A stretch of 64,000 nucleotides of DNA, from positions 51,247,899 through 51,311,898 of the forward strand of contig CM035163.1 of the NCBI GenBank assembly GCA_020205615.1, in the 5' to 3' direction. The translations under genes and the position numbers were made by a program. Source of the stretch: Panax quinquefolius. Taxonomy: Eukaryota > Streptophyta > Magnoliopsida > Apiales > Araliaceae. The notes under the pieces are model-generated. The model had not been told where the DNA came from. It searched no databases and worked only from the letters and a program-made list of their open reading frames with translations. Positions 1-9,440 of this stretch are shown here, in pieces (position 1 is the first letter of the stretch; every line of letters begins with the position of its first letter).

Positions 1-261
1 AGGTAACTAAAACAAAATTTAAGGGTGAGGAATATTTGTATCACCGATAATTACAAAACATATTTGTGTATATGCGTATAGATTTTATAGTTAGAATGAG
101 ATATGAACATAAAATCTCCTCTCAGAAGTTATAAGCAGAAACTATGAATCATATATATAGTAAGAAAATGCATTGAATCATATCCGCTTTGTTATCTTAG
201 GTATTAATCCAGATAGCTCAATTCAACTATCAGGTCATGATGTAGGAAAAAGATCTTGAAA
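1..261. other. Left flank, nothing recognised
   Basis: AT-rich sequence before the first LTR. I see no coding potential, terminal repeats or known family here. The last five bases (TGAAA, 257-261) would be the left target duplication of copia-1, but the right partner is not visible. Confidence 0.3.
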
Positions 262-1017
262 TGTTGGGTTTTCTTGTGGGTCCTCACCCAAGAGGTGACA
301 AATCAAATTGGGCAAGCTTGCTGACTCACGGAAGAAACTTGGGAAGAACAGAAAAAGGACTTTTGTCCTTTTTGGTTTCTTTAACAAGTTGGTGACTCAT
401 GCACACATTTATATATAGATGCATGGTATATATATATAGTATGCAGCAAGAAAAAGGACAACAAAGGAATTGGTGTCTTGATTTTTCTTGCAAGGCTGCG
501 TGGCACATATAAATGTTGTAGGAGAGAGAAAAAGACATATATAGGTCCTTTGCCTATTTAATCTCCAAGGTTGCTAAGTGAAAATCTATAGCAAAAAGGA
601 TCTCATCCTGGAGAAGGGTGAAAGTGAGAGAAATCCCATCCAAAAGAAGGGTGAAAGAGAGAGAGAAAAGCTAAGAGAGAAAAATAGAAAGAAAAAAAAT
701 TAAAACAACTAGGTGAGTTGTTTGCGTTCCAGAGTTATTGTAGTGAAGTAATTTGAGTGTGTACTCAAATTAAGATATCTTTGTATTCTCTCAGTTTATT
801 ATAGTTATTTTTCGAAGATCGTCCCGTAATTTTTGTCTCTTGGTTTTAGACAGTGGCGGAACCAGAAAATTTTTAGAGGGGGTCAAAATACATCAGTAAA
901 AAAAATTATTTATTGACGTTTGGAATGCTTCTTTCAAATTTATTTTGCCTAATTATATTATTTCACAACACTCTATTCCAACCATTGTCAACCTTCAAGT
1001 TGTGAGTTTAATAACTT

Positions 1018-1057
<40 letters not shown>

Positions 1058-1752
1058 GCTCCTCCAGCGAACTGGAAGGAGCGAATTAATAATGAACCGG
1101 CTATAGCGACGATTTTTTCCGTCGCTATAGCATATAAAACCGATTTTTTATGCTAGTCAACTGATTAGCTACTTTTATAGATAACGTATAAATTATAATA
1201 TTATATATTCAAAACTTTATATTGTGGTTCTGGTCATCGTTCTTGGAGGCAACTGAGAGTAGCCACTCAAAGCAAGAAAATGAATTAAGTTATTCTCCTT
1301 TACAAAAAATTGATACTAAGGTATGATTAAGTCAGTAAGACAAATGAATGCAATATTAAGTAATTAATCATCAAACTTATTTAACATTATTTTATCTTAT
1401 AGTAATATTGTTAATTTATTATAGGTGAAAAGACATGAGAAAGCAAATAAATTAATACCATCTCATAACAAATATCAAGTTTAACTAATATTAACATGCT
1501 TCAGATTCCAGAGTTGGGGGATCATATGAACCCCCCCCCCCCCTAGCCCCCCACTAGTTCCGCCCATGGTTTTTGAGGGTTTTCTACATAAAAATCTTGG
1601 TGTCTTGTTCTTGGTTATTTCTATCTTATTATTTCTTGTAGTGATTATTATTTTGGTGGAACAACAAATTTAATTTATTTGGCATGTACTCGTGTTTTTG
1701 TTGTTTAATTTATCAAAGATAACATTATTTGAGAGGTGATTTTTTCCCAACA
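262..1752 (+). mobile_element. copia-1, 5' LTR (interrupted)
   Basis: The LTR starts TGTTGGG and ends CCCAACA, a 7-bp terminal inverted repeat, directly before a tRNA-Met type primer-binding site. The same sequence recurs from 2725 (GACTCACG-AAGAAACTTGGGAAGA, the GGACTTTTGTCC stretch, TTGGTGTCTTGATTTTTC), which defines the LTR pair. The 5' copy holds a 716-bp DNA-transposon insert at 851-1566. It lacks all three foldback inserts of the 3' copy, so those arrived after the element inserted or by exchange between copies. The style fits Tnt1-like copia elements. Confidence 0.8.
851..1566. mobile_element. Non-autonomous TIR element (MULE-like) in the LTR
   Basis: Imperfect terminal inverted repeats (CAGTGGCGGAACCAG left; TGGGCGGAACTAGTGG as the complement of the right end) bound 716 bp. 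Flanks are TGGTTTTAGA (841-850) and TGGTTTTTGA (1567-1576), a 9-10 bp duplication with one mismatch, as expected for Mutator-like elements; an 8-bp hAT duplication is the alternative. Inside are a (TA)n run (about 1020-1053), a hairpin AGCGACG...CGTCGCT near 1097-1122 and a poly-C tract at 1531-1543. No transposase is encoded. Confidence 0.6.
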
Positions 1753-1766
1753 AGTGGTATTAGAGG
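1753..1766 (+). promoter_or_regulatory. copia-1 primer-binding site
   Basis: AGTGGTATTAGAGG follows the LTR end directly. It matches the usual plant tRNA-iMet site TGGTATCAGAGC with one or two substitutions. Confidence 0.7.
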
Positions 1767-1803
1767 TAAGGTTATTTGCTAAGTTATTTTTGATAAATTT
1801 TAT

Positions 1804-2280
1804 GGAGGAATCAATCAGAACTATGATTTGACATCTTCAAATTTTTCGATCTGGAAGCCCAGAATGGATGATATCTTTTATTGCAAGGATTTTTATGATC
1901 TATTGGAGCTTAAGGAGTGAAGCCTGCGGATAAATCTGAGGATGATTGGAAAAAGATAAACAGGGAGACTATTGTTCACATCTAACAATGGATTGATCAA
2001 AATGTATTCTACCATATTTTGTAGGAGATGGAAGTTCACTAAAGGGTGTCTAGTGGTGAGTAGAGGAAAGAAGGCAAACACTCTTTACACAATGCGAACG
2101 CATGTGGAAGGTGTTGAAAATGGGGGAGTTATGTACAAAAGATGTGGTACAAAGCTATGCAAGATGGAAGAAAAGCCTTTAATGAGAATCACGAGAAGAA
2201 AGCTCTTCGCTTTAGATGGGTACCAGAAGTGAAGAAGGAAAGTGATAGCTCACAGTCAAGGTATAAAGCGGCTGTGAAAT
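1804..2280 (+). pseudogene. copia-1 gag remnant
   Basis: The conceptual frame reads NFSIWKPRMDDIFYCKDFYDL, then RFRWVPEVKKESDSSQSRYKAAVK, the pattern of the N-terminal gag of Tnt1-like copia elements (usually a Trp-Lys-x-Arg-Met block). The frame is broken by stops (TGA near 1917, TAA near 1983) and shifts. After about 2280 it jumps close to the end of pol, so the protease, integrase and reverse transcriptase genes are deleted. The identification rests on motif recognition only. Confidence 0.6.
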
Positions 2281-2438
2281 AATTAGGCAGAAAAAAAATC
2301 TGTCAAGTTTGAGTTATATCCTCCAATCGAGATGAACCATGTCGATGAGATAAAGTTGGGCATGAAGAAAGTTGAAAATTTCAAGAAGCTTGAGTGGAGT
2401 CAAGACTTCATTGGGATTAACTCCAAGTGAGTAGTTGT

Positions 2439-2662
2439 GGTTTGGTATACAAATTCAGTCTTGGAAGGTTTTACAGAAGTAGACATGGCATGTTCCAAAG
2501 GGTATTTGTTTACTTTTGCAGGGGGAGTTGTGTTATAGCAATCCAAGTTGCAAAAGTGTGTTGTTTTGCCTACTACTGAGTTGGAATACATTGCCACTAC
2601 TGAAGTTGGCAAAGAGATGTTATGGTCGAAACGATTTCTCCAATAGCTGGATTTGACACAGG
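2439..2662 (+). pseudogene. copia-1 RNase H remnant
   Basis: The frame shows GYLFTFAGG, SKLQKCVVLPTTELEYIA and EVGKEMLWSKRFLQ, diagnostic of the C-terminal RNase H of Ty1/copia polyproteins. Two in-frame stops interrupt it: TAG where copia has SWQSK, and TAG in the LQELGL block. Both fit single-base changes from Trp/Gln codons. It lies 60 bp before the 3' LTR, the normal place for the end of pol. Confidence 0.75.
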
Positions 2663-2706
2663 TATCGACTTTAAGTGACGGGTTCATGGTGAATACCTCC
2701 TCTCAT

Positions 2707-2724
2707 GGGTTTGGAGGGGAAGAT
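2707..2724 (+). promoter_or_regulatory. copia-1 polypurine tract
   Basis: GGGTTTGGAGGGGAAGAT sits directly before the TGTTGGG start of the 3' LTR, the expected plus-strand primer site. Confidence 0.65.
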
Positions 2725-2777
2725 TGTTGGGTAAACTTGGCGACTCACGAAAGAAACTTGGGAAGAAAAGAAAAGGA

Positions 2778-3046
2778 CTAAATTTCAAATTGCACCCTAA
2801 ACTTTAACTCTAAAATTGATTTGCACCATAAATTTTATTTTGAATTAAATACACTCTAAACTTTGAGTTTTAATACAATTTACACCTTTCACACTAAAGT
2901 TTAGGGTAAATATTATTTTGATATAGAGGGTGCGGATAGTACAAATTGTTTTGAAACTCAAAATTTAGGTTGCATTTAATTCAAAATAAAATTTATGGTG
3001 CAAATCAATTTTAGGATTAAAGTTTAGAGTCCAAATTGGAGATTAG
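2778..3046. mobile_element. Palindromic MITE, copy 1
   Basis: The left end (CTAAATTTCAAATTGCACCC) and the complement of the right end (CTAATCTCCAATTTGGACTC) start a near-continuous inverted repeat of roughly 120 bp per arm. Both arms share CTAAAATTGATTTGCACC and TTTTATTTTGAATTAAAT. No coding capacity. It is inserted just before GGAAAAAGGACTTTTGTCC of the LTR; the 5' LTR shows the empty site near 345-365. Confidence 0.75.
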
Positions 3047-3100
3047 ACAAGGAAAAAGGACTTTTGTCCTTTTGGTTTCTTTAACAAGTTGGTGACTCGT

Positions 3101-3101
<1 letters not shown>

Positions 3102-3168
<67 letters not shown>
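3102..3168. repeat. (AC)n-(AT)n microsatellite
   Basis: (AC)n runs over 3102-3130, followed by (AT)n over 3131-3168, at the left edge of the large foldback element. Confidence 0.9.
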
Positions 3169-3170
<2 letters not shown>

Positions 3171-4450
3171 CTGAATACTTTTATCCCTCTAAGTTGGCAC
3201 CCACTTTTTTAAAGTCGTCCCTAAAGTTCATTTTTCGCGAATTAGGTACTTAAAGCGACATTTTTTGGAATTTCGTTCCTATTACCTAATTTGACTCCAT
3301 CCCGACTCATTTTGACCCGACCAAGTTTCACCAATTAATTTTTTTTATAAAAACTAAAAAGTTTTAAAATTATTTTTAAAACAATTATTATTTTAAAAAA
3401 AATATTTTATTTTAAGATAATAAAATTTATTATTATTTTAAATATTTTTAAAAATAATTATTATTTTCAATAAAAATATTAGAAACTTATAGTTTTCATA
3501 ATATGAGTAAATTTAATAAAATATAGATTCAAAAATTAAATAAGAAAATAAAACTTTATTTTTAAAAAAGTAATTTTTTTCATATTTTATGCAAAAATTT
3601 ATTTTCAATTTTTTTTTGTATTTACCATTATTATTATATGTATTCTTAATATTAGAATTAAAAACTAAAACAAAAAATAGAAATTAAAATACAAAAAAAA
3701 GTAAAAGATAAATAAAAAAGTGATTCAATTTTTTAAAGAGAAGAAATTTAAAACTTTTAAAAATAATAATTATTTTCAAGAAAAAAATCATAATTTTTTA
3801 ATTTTTAAAAAAATTAATAAATTTTACAAAATATAGATTCAAAAAATAAACATTATTTTTGAAAAATATAAATTTTTATTTTTTAAAAATGAGTCAAATT
3901 TCATAAAATCTAGATTAAAAAAAGTAAACAAAAAAACTTTATTTTCATAAAACTAAAAATAGAAAGTTTTTATTTTTAAAAGATGTGTACATTTTCATAA
4001 AATAATTAAGAATTAAAAAATTTAACTTTAATTTTTTTTAATCTATATTTTATAAAACTTTACTCATTTTTGAAAAAATAAAAGTTTCTAATATTTTTTT
4101 CTAAAAATAATAATTATTTTTAAACTTTTTAAAAAGATTTTATTTTAAAATATTAAAATAATTATTATTCTAAAAATAATATTTTATTTTAAAATATTAA
4201 AAATTATATTTTATTTTAAAGTATTAAAAATAATTGTTTTTAAAATAAATATTACTTTAAAACTTTTTTTTTAAAAAATAATTGGTGAAATTGGGGTTGG
4301 GTTGAGTCAAAATAGGTCGGGTTAGGGTCAAATCAGGTATAAGGAAGGAAAACACCAGAAAATGTCACTATAAGAACTTAATTAGCGAAAAATGAACTTT
4401 ATGAACCACTTTAAAAGTGAGTGACAATTTGGAGAGATAGAAGTAATTAT
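3169..4450. mobile_element. Large AT-rich foldback element
   Basis: About 150-bp terminal inverted repeats: left CTCTAAGTTGGCACCCACTT, TAAAGTTCATTTTTCGCGAA and TTTCACCAATTAATTTTTTT are mirrored on the right by the complements of AAAGTGAGTGACAATTTGGA, TTAGCGAAAAATGAACTTTA and AAAATAATTGGTGAAATT. The roughly 950-bp interior is almost pure A/T and itself self-complementary (ATAATAATTATTTT-like blocks recur in both orientations). No open reading frame. Flanks are AT dinucleotide repeats, so any TA target duplication cannot be told apart. Confidence 0.7.
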
Positions 4451-4458
4451 ATATATAA

Positions 4459-4463
<5 letters not shown>

Positions 4464-4528
<65 letters not shown>
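4464..4528. repeat. (AT)n-(AC)n microsatellite
   Basis: (AT)n from 4464 to about 4511, then (AC)n to 4528. It mirrors the array on the other side of the foldback element. Confidence 0.9.
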
Positions 4529-4530
4529 GA

Positions 4531-4727
4531 GCTTATGCGCGGGAGTGCAGATATGACCACTTTTAGCGACGACTAAAATCGTCGCTAACTCGTCGTCATA
4601 GGGTCTAAACAAGTTGATGATAGCCTGTAATCGTCGCTTATAGCTTTGCTTGAGACCTTATGATTGACAGATTTAGCGATGGTTTTGTTTGTTTGTCAAG
4701 GTGGTCCATGATGCGTGATCAACGACT
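4531..4727. other. TAGCGACG-motif segment
   Basis: Contains TTTAGCGACGACTAAAATCG with its complement CGTCGCTAA, a further ATCGTCGCTTATAG and a TTTAGCGATGG. Similar TAGCGACGG motifs occur near the ends of some plant DNA transposons. No clear terminal repeats here, so I only record the motif cluster. Confidence 0.4.
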
Positions 4728-4741
4728 ATATATATATATAT

Positions 4742-4951
4742 AGTCCATTTCAAAAGCTCACCCCTTTATTTTCCATATCATGCTCATCCCCTTTAACGAC
4801 GTTTCGGTTCGTCGCTATATCAGAGAACCGTCGTGTCTTAGCTTTTAGTGACGGACAACATATAGCGACGGATCGAACCGTCGCCCGGTCCGTCGCTAAA
4901 GGAGATATGAAAGGTATGCAGGATCAAGGGGTAAGCCTTTGACCCTTTCCA
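4742..4951. mobile_element. Small foldback element with TAGCGACGG hairpins
   Basis: Ends are imperfect inverted repeats (TTCAAAAGCTCACCCCTTT left; GGTCAAAGGCTTACCCCTT as the complement of the right end), flanked by (TA)n on both sides. The interior carries several forms of the motif: AACGACGTTTCGGTTCGTCG, TAGCGACGGATCGAACCGTC and CCGTCGCTAAA. No coding capacity. Confidence 0.6.
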
Positions 4952-5211
4952 TATATATATATATAGATTGAAGGAAGAAAAATGACAACAAAGGAATTGG
5001 TGTCTTGATTTTTCTTGCAAGGCTGTGTGCCACATACACACATGTAGGAGAGAGAAAAAGGACATAGGTCCTTTGCCCATTTAATCTCTAAGGTTGCTAA
5101 GTAAAAATTTATGCGAGAAAGGAACCCATTTGGGAGAAGGGTAGATGATAGAAATCTTATCCTAGAGAAGGGTGAAAGAGAGAGATAAAAATAGAGAGAT
5201 TGGGTTCAATA

Positions 5212-5463
5212 CTAAATTTTATATTGAATTAAATGCACTCTAAATTTTGAGTTTTAATACAATTTGCATCTTTCACACTAAAGTTTAGGGTGCAAATTAT
5301 TTTGAGGTAGATGGTGCGGAGGGTGCAAATTGTTTTGAAACTCAAAATTTAAGATGCATTTAATTCAAAATAAAAGTTAGGATGCAAATCAATTTTAGGA
5401 TTAAAGTTTAGGGTCCAAATTAGAGATTAGTCCAAGAAAAAGGACTTTTGTCCTTTTGGTTTC
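5212..5463. mobile_element. Palindromic MITE copy 2 plus copia LTR fragment
   Basis: 5212-5430 is a second copy of the MITE at 2778-3046, with about 50 bp missing near its left end (CTAAATTTTATATTGAATTA). 5431-5463 (AAGAAAAAGGACTTTTGTCC) is the same LTR sequence that flanks copy 1. The MITE therefore occupies the same site in a second LTR copy and was probably duplicated with the LTR. The fragment ends at the gap. Confidence 0.65.
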
Positions 5464-5563
5464 NNNNNNNNNNNNNNNNNNNNNNNNNNNNNNNNNNNNN
5501 NNNNNNNNNNNNNNNNNNNNNNNNNNNNNNNNNNNNNNNNNNNNNNNNNNNNNNNNNNNNNNN
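5464..5563. other. Assembly gap of 100 N
   Basis: Exactly 100 Ns, the usual placeholder for a gap of unknown size. Elements on either side need not be adjacent in the genome. Confidence 0.97.
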
Positions 5564-5779
5564 AGGGTTTTGTTTGAGAGAGGAAGAGAGAGATGGTTTT
5601 TTGAACTTCAAATTTCAAAAAAGACGATTTTAATTTGTACTTGAAACTTCCCTCTCTCTATTTTGCTTAGTGGGACAGGTGTCGAATTTTGCATGGCTCT
5701 ACGAATTTTGACATAGAGGGATTGTACTGAATTGCCCTTAACTTCTTTTAAGATGATGTATTCTTTAGTGGGACTACAA
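5564..5779. other. Unassigned sequence right of the gap
   Basis: No coding or repeat signature seen except GAGAGAG-rich tracts. By position it should be the 3' non-coding end or 3' LTR of the minus-strand copia-2 element, but it does not match the LTR at 11618-13101. Confidence 0.3.
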
Positions 5780-5920
5780 TCGTTGAGATGGTCCTTGGAG
5801 TCGTCGAGTCTGTTCTACCATCAATGAGTCTGTGTAGCAGTCGTCGTGTCTGAGCTGTAAACGTAGAGTCTAAATTGCGATCATTGAGTCTGATTAGCAA
5901 TTGTAGAGTCTGATCAAGTT
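5780..5920. repeat. 20-bp tandem repeat, seven units
   Basis: Units start at 5780, 5801, 5821, 5841, 5861, 5881 and 5901 with a 20-bp period (the first is 21). The consensus is close to TCGTNGAGTCTGNTTAGCAA; examples are TCATTGAGTCTGATTAGCAA and TTGTAGAGTCTGATCAAGTT. The period is not a multiple of three, so it is not a coding repeat. It lies downstream of the copia-2 RNase H. Confidence 0.85.
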
Positions 5921-6097
5921 CTCGTTATGAACCTTTGGTTTAGCATTCTTCTTGGTTTAAGGTAGCTCAGGAAGGGCCAACCTCTTGAATGAAACAAGGG
6001 TTAGGTTTGTCCCTGAGGCACTTATCAGAGAGAATGCTTTGATTTATGCTTGATCATCATGAGGTGCTCCTTTGGTTTTGTTGATGTAGCTCTGCTA

Positions 6098-6157
6098 TCG
6101 TTGAGTCTGTATTATGATCGTTGATTTTGTTCAGTGTTCGTTGAGTTTTATGACACT
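6098..6157. repeat. 20-bp tandem repeat, second block
   Basis: Three further units of the 20-bp repeat start at 6098, 6118 and 6138 (TCGTTGAGTCTGTATTATGA and relatives), followed by TTCTACGATCGTGG. Confidence 0.75.
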
Positions 6158-6252
6158 TTGGTTCTACGATCGTGGACTTCCTTTGATCATGTCTTTGATT
6201 TCGAACGTAGCCCTTAAATCTGTATGGTTAGCACAAACTAGAGCATAATATT

Positions 6253-6919
6253 TCAGGTTTGTAAGTTAAGCATGCCTAGCTCACTTATCAATTTGTTGAA
6301 TCTGGATTCATCTAGAGGTTTTGTAAAAACATCAGCAAGTTGATTTTCAGTAGGGATATATTGTAAAGATATATTTCCATTTTGTACATGATCCCTAATG
6401 AAGTGATATCTTATTTCTATATGCTTAGTCCTAGAATGCATGATAGGATTATGAGTTATAGCAATTGCACTTGTGTCATCACAATGAATAGGTATGGATT
6501 TGAATCCAAACCCATAATTTGCTAGTTAATTTTTCATCCATAGGATCTCGAAAGACAAAGAATCGCCAACAAAGAATGTACTTTCGCTTTTGCGGTTGAG
6601 GTAGATATCAAGTTTTGCTTTCTTGCTAAACCAGTCACAAGTCTCATTACCTAGTAGTTGACAAGTGCCACTAGTACTTTTTTCTATCTATTTTGCGAAT
6701 TAAAAATCAAGATCTCAGTGTATCCTGTTAGCTCAAATGAGGATTCCTTGGGATACCAAAGCCCCAAGTGGGGTGTACCTTTGAGGTACCTGAAAATCCT
6801 CTTTACAGCAGATAAATGAGATTCTTTAGACAAGCACGAAATCTAACGCATGATGCATGTTGCAAACATTATATCCGGTCTCTTCGTAGTAAGATATAAA
6901 AGAGAGCTATCATACCTCT
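6253..6919 (-). pseudogene. copia-2 RNase H
   Basis: The minus strand reads, from about 6800 downward, YLKGTPHLGLWYPKESSFEL, then HIEIRYHFIRDHVQNGNISL and ENQLADVFTKPLDESRFNKL, the standard C-terminal blocks of copia RNase H (the LADVFTKPL motif is nearly invariant). At least ten stops lie between these blocks, so the domain is dead. It ends about 85 bp before the 20-bp repeat block at 6098-6157. Confidence 0.8.
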
Positions 6920-7715
6920 CAGACAGTTATATCAATACTTTTACCTTTTCATCTTTGTCAAGCTTGGTTGCAGGAGCAATTGGGGTTTTCATGGGAGAAG
7001 CTGATTCCATGCCATACTTCTTGAGTAAGTCTTTAATGTACTTGGCTTGGTTTATGAAAATTCCTTCATCAGTCCGCTTTACTTGCAGTCCAAGAAAGAA
7101 GTTCAGCTTACCCATCATACACATTTTGAATTTGCTCTGCATAAGCTTGGAGAATCTTTTGCATAACTTTTCATCAGTAGAACCAAATATGATATCATCA
7201 ACATAGATTTGAACTAATAGGACTTTGTCTTTATGCTTTCTAAGGAATAGTGTGGTATCTACTCTACCTCTAGTGAACCCATTTTCAATAAAAAAATTAT
7301 TCAGTGTTTCATACCATGCTCTAGGTGCTTGTTTAAGACCATATAAGGCTTTGTCTAATCTAAAGACATAATTAGAAAGAGATGGATTGATGAAACCTAG
7401 AGGCTACTCTATATAGACTTCTTCTTGAAGTTCACCATTCAAGAATGTACTTTTGACATCCATCTGGAAGACTTTGAACTTCATGTGAGCAGCAAAGGCA
7501 AGGAATATTCAGATGGCTTCTAGTCTGGCAAAAGGTACAAATGTCTCATCATAGTCAATGCCTTCTTCCTGAGAGTAGCCCTTGGCTACTAGTCTAGCCT
7601 TATTCCTGGTTATCACCCCATCTTCATCCATCTTGTTTCTGAAAACCCACTTGATTCCAATTACAGGATGGTTCTTTGGTCTTGGAACCAATCTCCAAAC
7701 TTTGCTTCTCTCAAA
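6920..7715 (-). pseudogene. copia-2 reverse transcriptase
   Basis: Minus-strand blocks include [20 protein letters not shown] and [20 protein letters not shown] at 7509-7691, the catalytic YVDDII at 7188-7205, and KLNFFLGLQVKRTDEGIFIN at 6927-7142. These are the conserved palm and thumb motifs of Ty1/copia RT in the right order. The catalytic YVDD is intact, but stops and shifts between 7206 and 7508 break the frame. The family enzyme copies the element RNA into DNA in cytoplasmic particles. Confidence 0.85.
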
Positions 7716-8351
7716 CTAATTAAGTTCTTCCTGCATGGCCTCTATCCAGCTGGAATCTTCCATAGCATCCTCTATCTTCTTCGGTTCTATTTGAGATAGG
7801 AAGCTTAGATAGAAGCATTCATTTTGAGTAGTAGCTCTTATTTTGACTCTTGTATTCGGATCTCCAATGATTAGATCTTGAGTGTGATCTCTTGCCCATC
7901 TGCTTCCTGTTGGAACAACCATTCTTATGCCTTCTTGTCTTAGATCCTCAAGATCTATTTCTTCTTCTTGATGTGGAGGCTCATTGTCTGGCACATGCCT
8001 CTCTACGATCTCATTCCCTTGCTCAACGATTTCGCTGTCTGGTACTACGATCGTAGTATTGAGCTCGATGACTTCGTTTGTAGTGTCTTCACTGTTGGTC
8101 GTAGTGTCTTGGAGCACTATTTTGTCTAAGTCTATTTCATCAAAGACGATGTGAATTGAGACTTCTACACTCAGTGTCTTCTTGTTGAACACTCTGTAAG
8201 CCTTGCTGTCTGTGGCATATCCAAGAAAGATTCCTTCATCTGATTTCGGTTGAAACTTTGTCAAGCATCTTGCTTTCCATTGTTGAGTATGTAGCATGCG
8301 CACAAATTTAACACATGAAAGTAGCTGACATTTGGCTTTCTTCCTTTCCAA
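7716..8351 (-). pseudogene. copia-2 integrase C-terminus and INT-RT linker
   Basis: A 211-codon open stretch. It begins with the integrase C-terminal GKO-type motif (FQPKSDEGIFLGYATDSKAY, RVFNKKTLSVEVSIHIVFDE), continues into an acidic low-complexity linker rich in E, D and T, and ends with DSSWIEAMQEEL, the start of RT. The linker is coded by short recurring motifs (ACTACGATCGTAGT near 8042-8055), similar in phase to the element's 20-bp non-coding repeats. Confidence 0.8.
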
Positions 8352-9440
8352 AGTTCATAAGGAGTCTTCTTAATCGTAGAGTGTATGAGTGATCTGTTCT
8401 GAGTATAACATGCAGTGTTGACTGCTTCTGCCCAGAAGTACTCCGGTAGATGAGCTGCAACTAGTAGAGTCCTTCCAGCCTTTATTAATGTCTTGTTCTT
8501 TCTCTCAACAACTCCATTTTGTTGGGGAGTTCATGGAGCTGAGAAGTTGTGACTAATCCCATTGTCTGTGCAGAACTGATCCATTTCTAAGAAATCAAAT
8601 TCTCTGCCATGATCACTTCTTATGGCCTTAATTTTCTCTCCTTTCTCATTCATCACCAGCTTGAACATCTTGATCAGTTGGGGGCTTGTTTCATCTTTTG
8701 AGGTTAGAAAGAATACCCATGTAAATCTGGTGTAGTCATCGACTACGACCAGTGAGTATCTCTTTCCCCCAAGGCTCGTCGTTGGAATTGGTCCAAAAAG
8801 ATCCATATGTAGTAATTGCAGAGGCTTGTCAATTGAGTTGATGGTTTTGCTCTTAAATGAGCTTTTGGTCTATTTCCTAAGTTGACAGGCATTGCAGGGC
8901 CTTTCTTTAACGAAGTTGAATTTGGGTAGGCTTGCAACTAGATCTTTTGAAGCTAATTTGGACATGATTTTGAAGTTGAGATGAGATAATCTTCGATGCC
9001 ATAGCCAGCTCATTTCTTCAGATACTTTAGCCAAAAAGCATATTGTCTCGTCTGAGATTAGTTGTCCAAGATTTACTGTGTAGACATTTCCTTCTCTTAT
9101 TCCGGTGAGCTTTACTACAGATGTCTTCAGGTCTCAGACTTGACATTGATTGTTGATGAATGTTACTTGATGACCCTTATCACAGAGTTGGCTAATGCTT
9201 AGAAGGTTGTGCTGTAGTCCTTCTACAGAGGCTACTTTACTGAATGATACTGCACCATTTCCGGCTAAGCCATAGCCTCTTATCTTGCCAGTGCCATTAT
9301 CTCCAAAGATGACCGAGGGACCCTACTTCTCTATGTAGTTAGATTGAAGGGCTTTGTTCCCAGTCATGTGTCTTGAACATCCACTATCCAGATACTAGGT
9401 TGTGTTTGTGGAGCTTCTTTCCTGAGGTAATATTAAGCCT
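8352..9440 (-). pseudogene. copia-2 protease and integrase
   Basis: The protease signature DSGCSRHMTG is coded at 9360-9389. The integrase zinc-binding region (LWHRRLSHLNF, then NACQLRK) follows near 8880-9000. The core has its three acidic sites in context: MDLFGPIPTTS/VVDDYTRFTW (about 8700-8806), IRSDHGREF (about 8605-8631) and PQQNGVVERKNKTL (about 8487-8528). Isolated stops (before YLDSG, after QLRK, after NFSAP) inactivate it, but every catalytic residue is still readable. The integrase family inserts the cDNA. Confidence 0.85.

Larger units (their letters stand above)
2725..5211 (+). mobile_element. copia-1, 3' LTR with three nested inserts
   Basis: Homology to the 5' LTR is present at 2725-2777, 3047-3110 and 4965-5205. 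Between these blocks lie a 269-bp MITE (2778-3046), AC/AT microsatellites, a 1.28-kb foldback element (3169-4450) and a 0.2-kb foldback element (4742-4951). The LTR's own 3' end (CCCAACA) is not reached. At about 5205 the sequence switches to a second, incomplete copy of the same MITE followed by LTR sequence again, and then the scaffold gap. Confidence 0.65.

Noticed and set aside
4382..4612. Frame with a long Tyr-Ile repeat
   Set aside because: Translation of an AT microsatellite.
5420..5644. Open frames of about 60 codons across the N run
   Set aside because: Artefacts of translating Ns.
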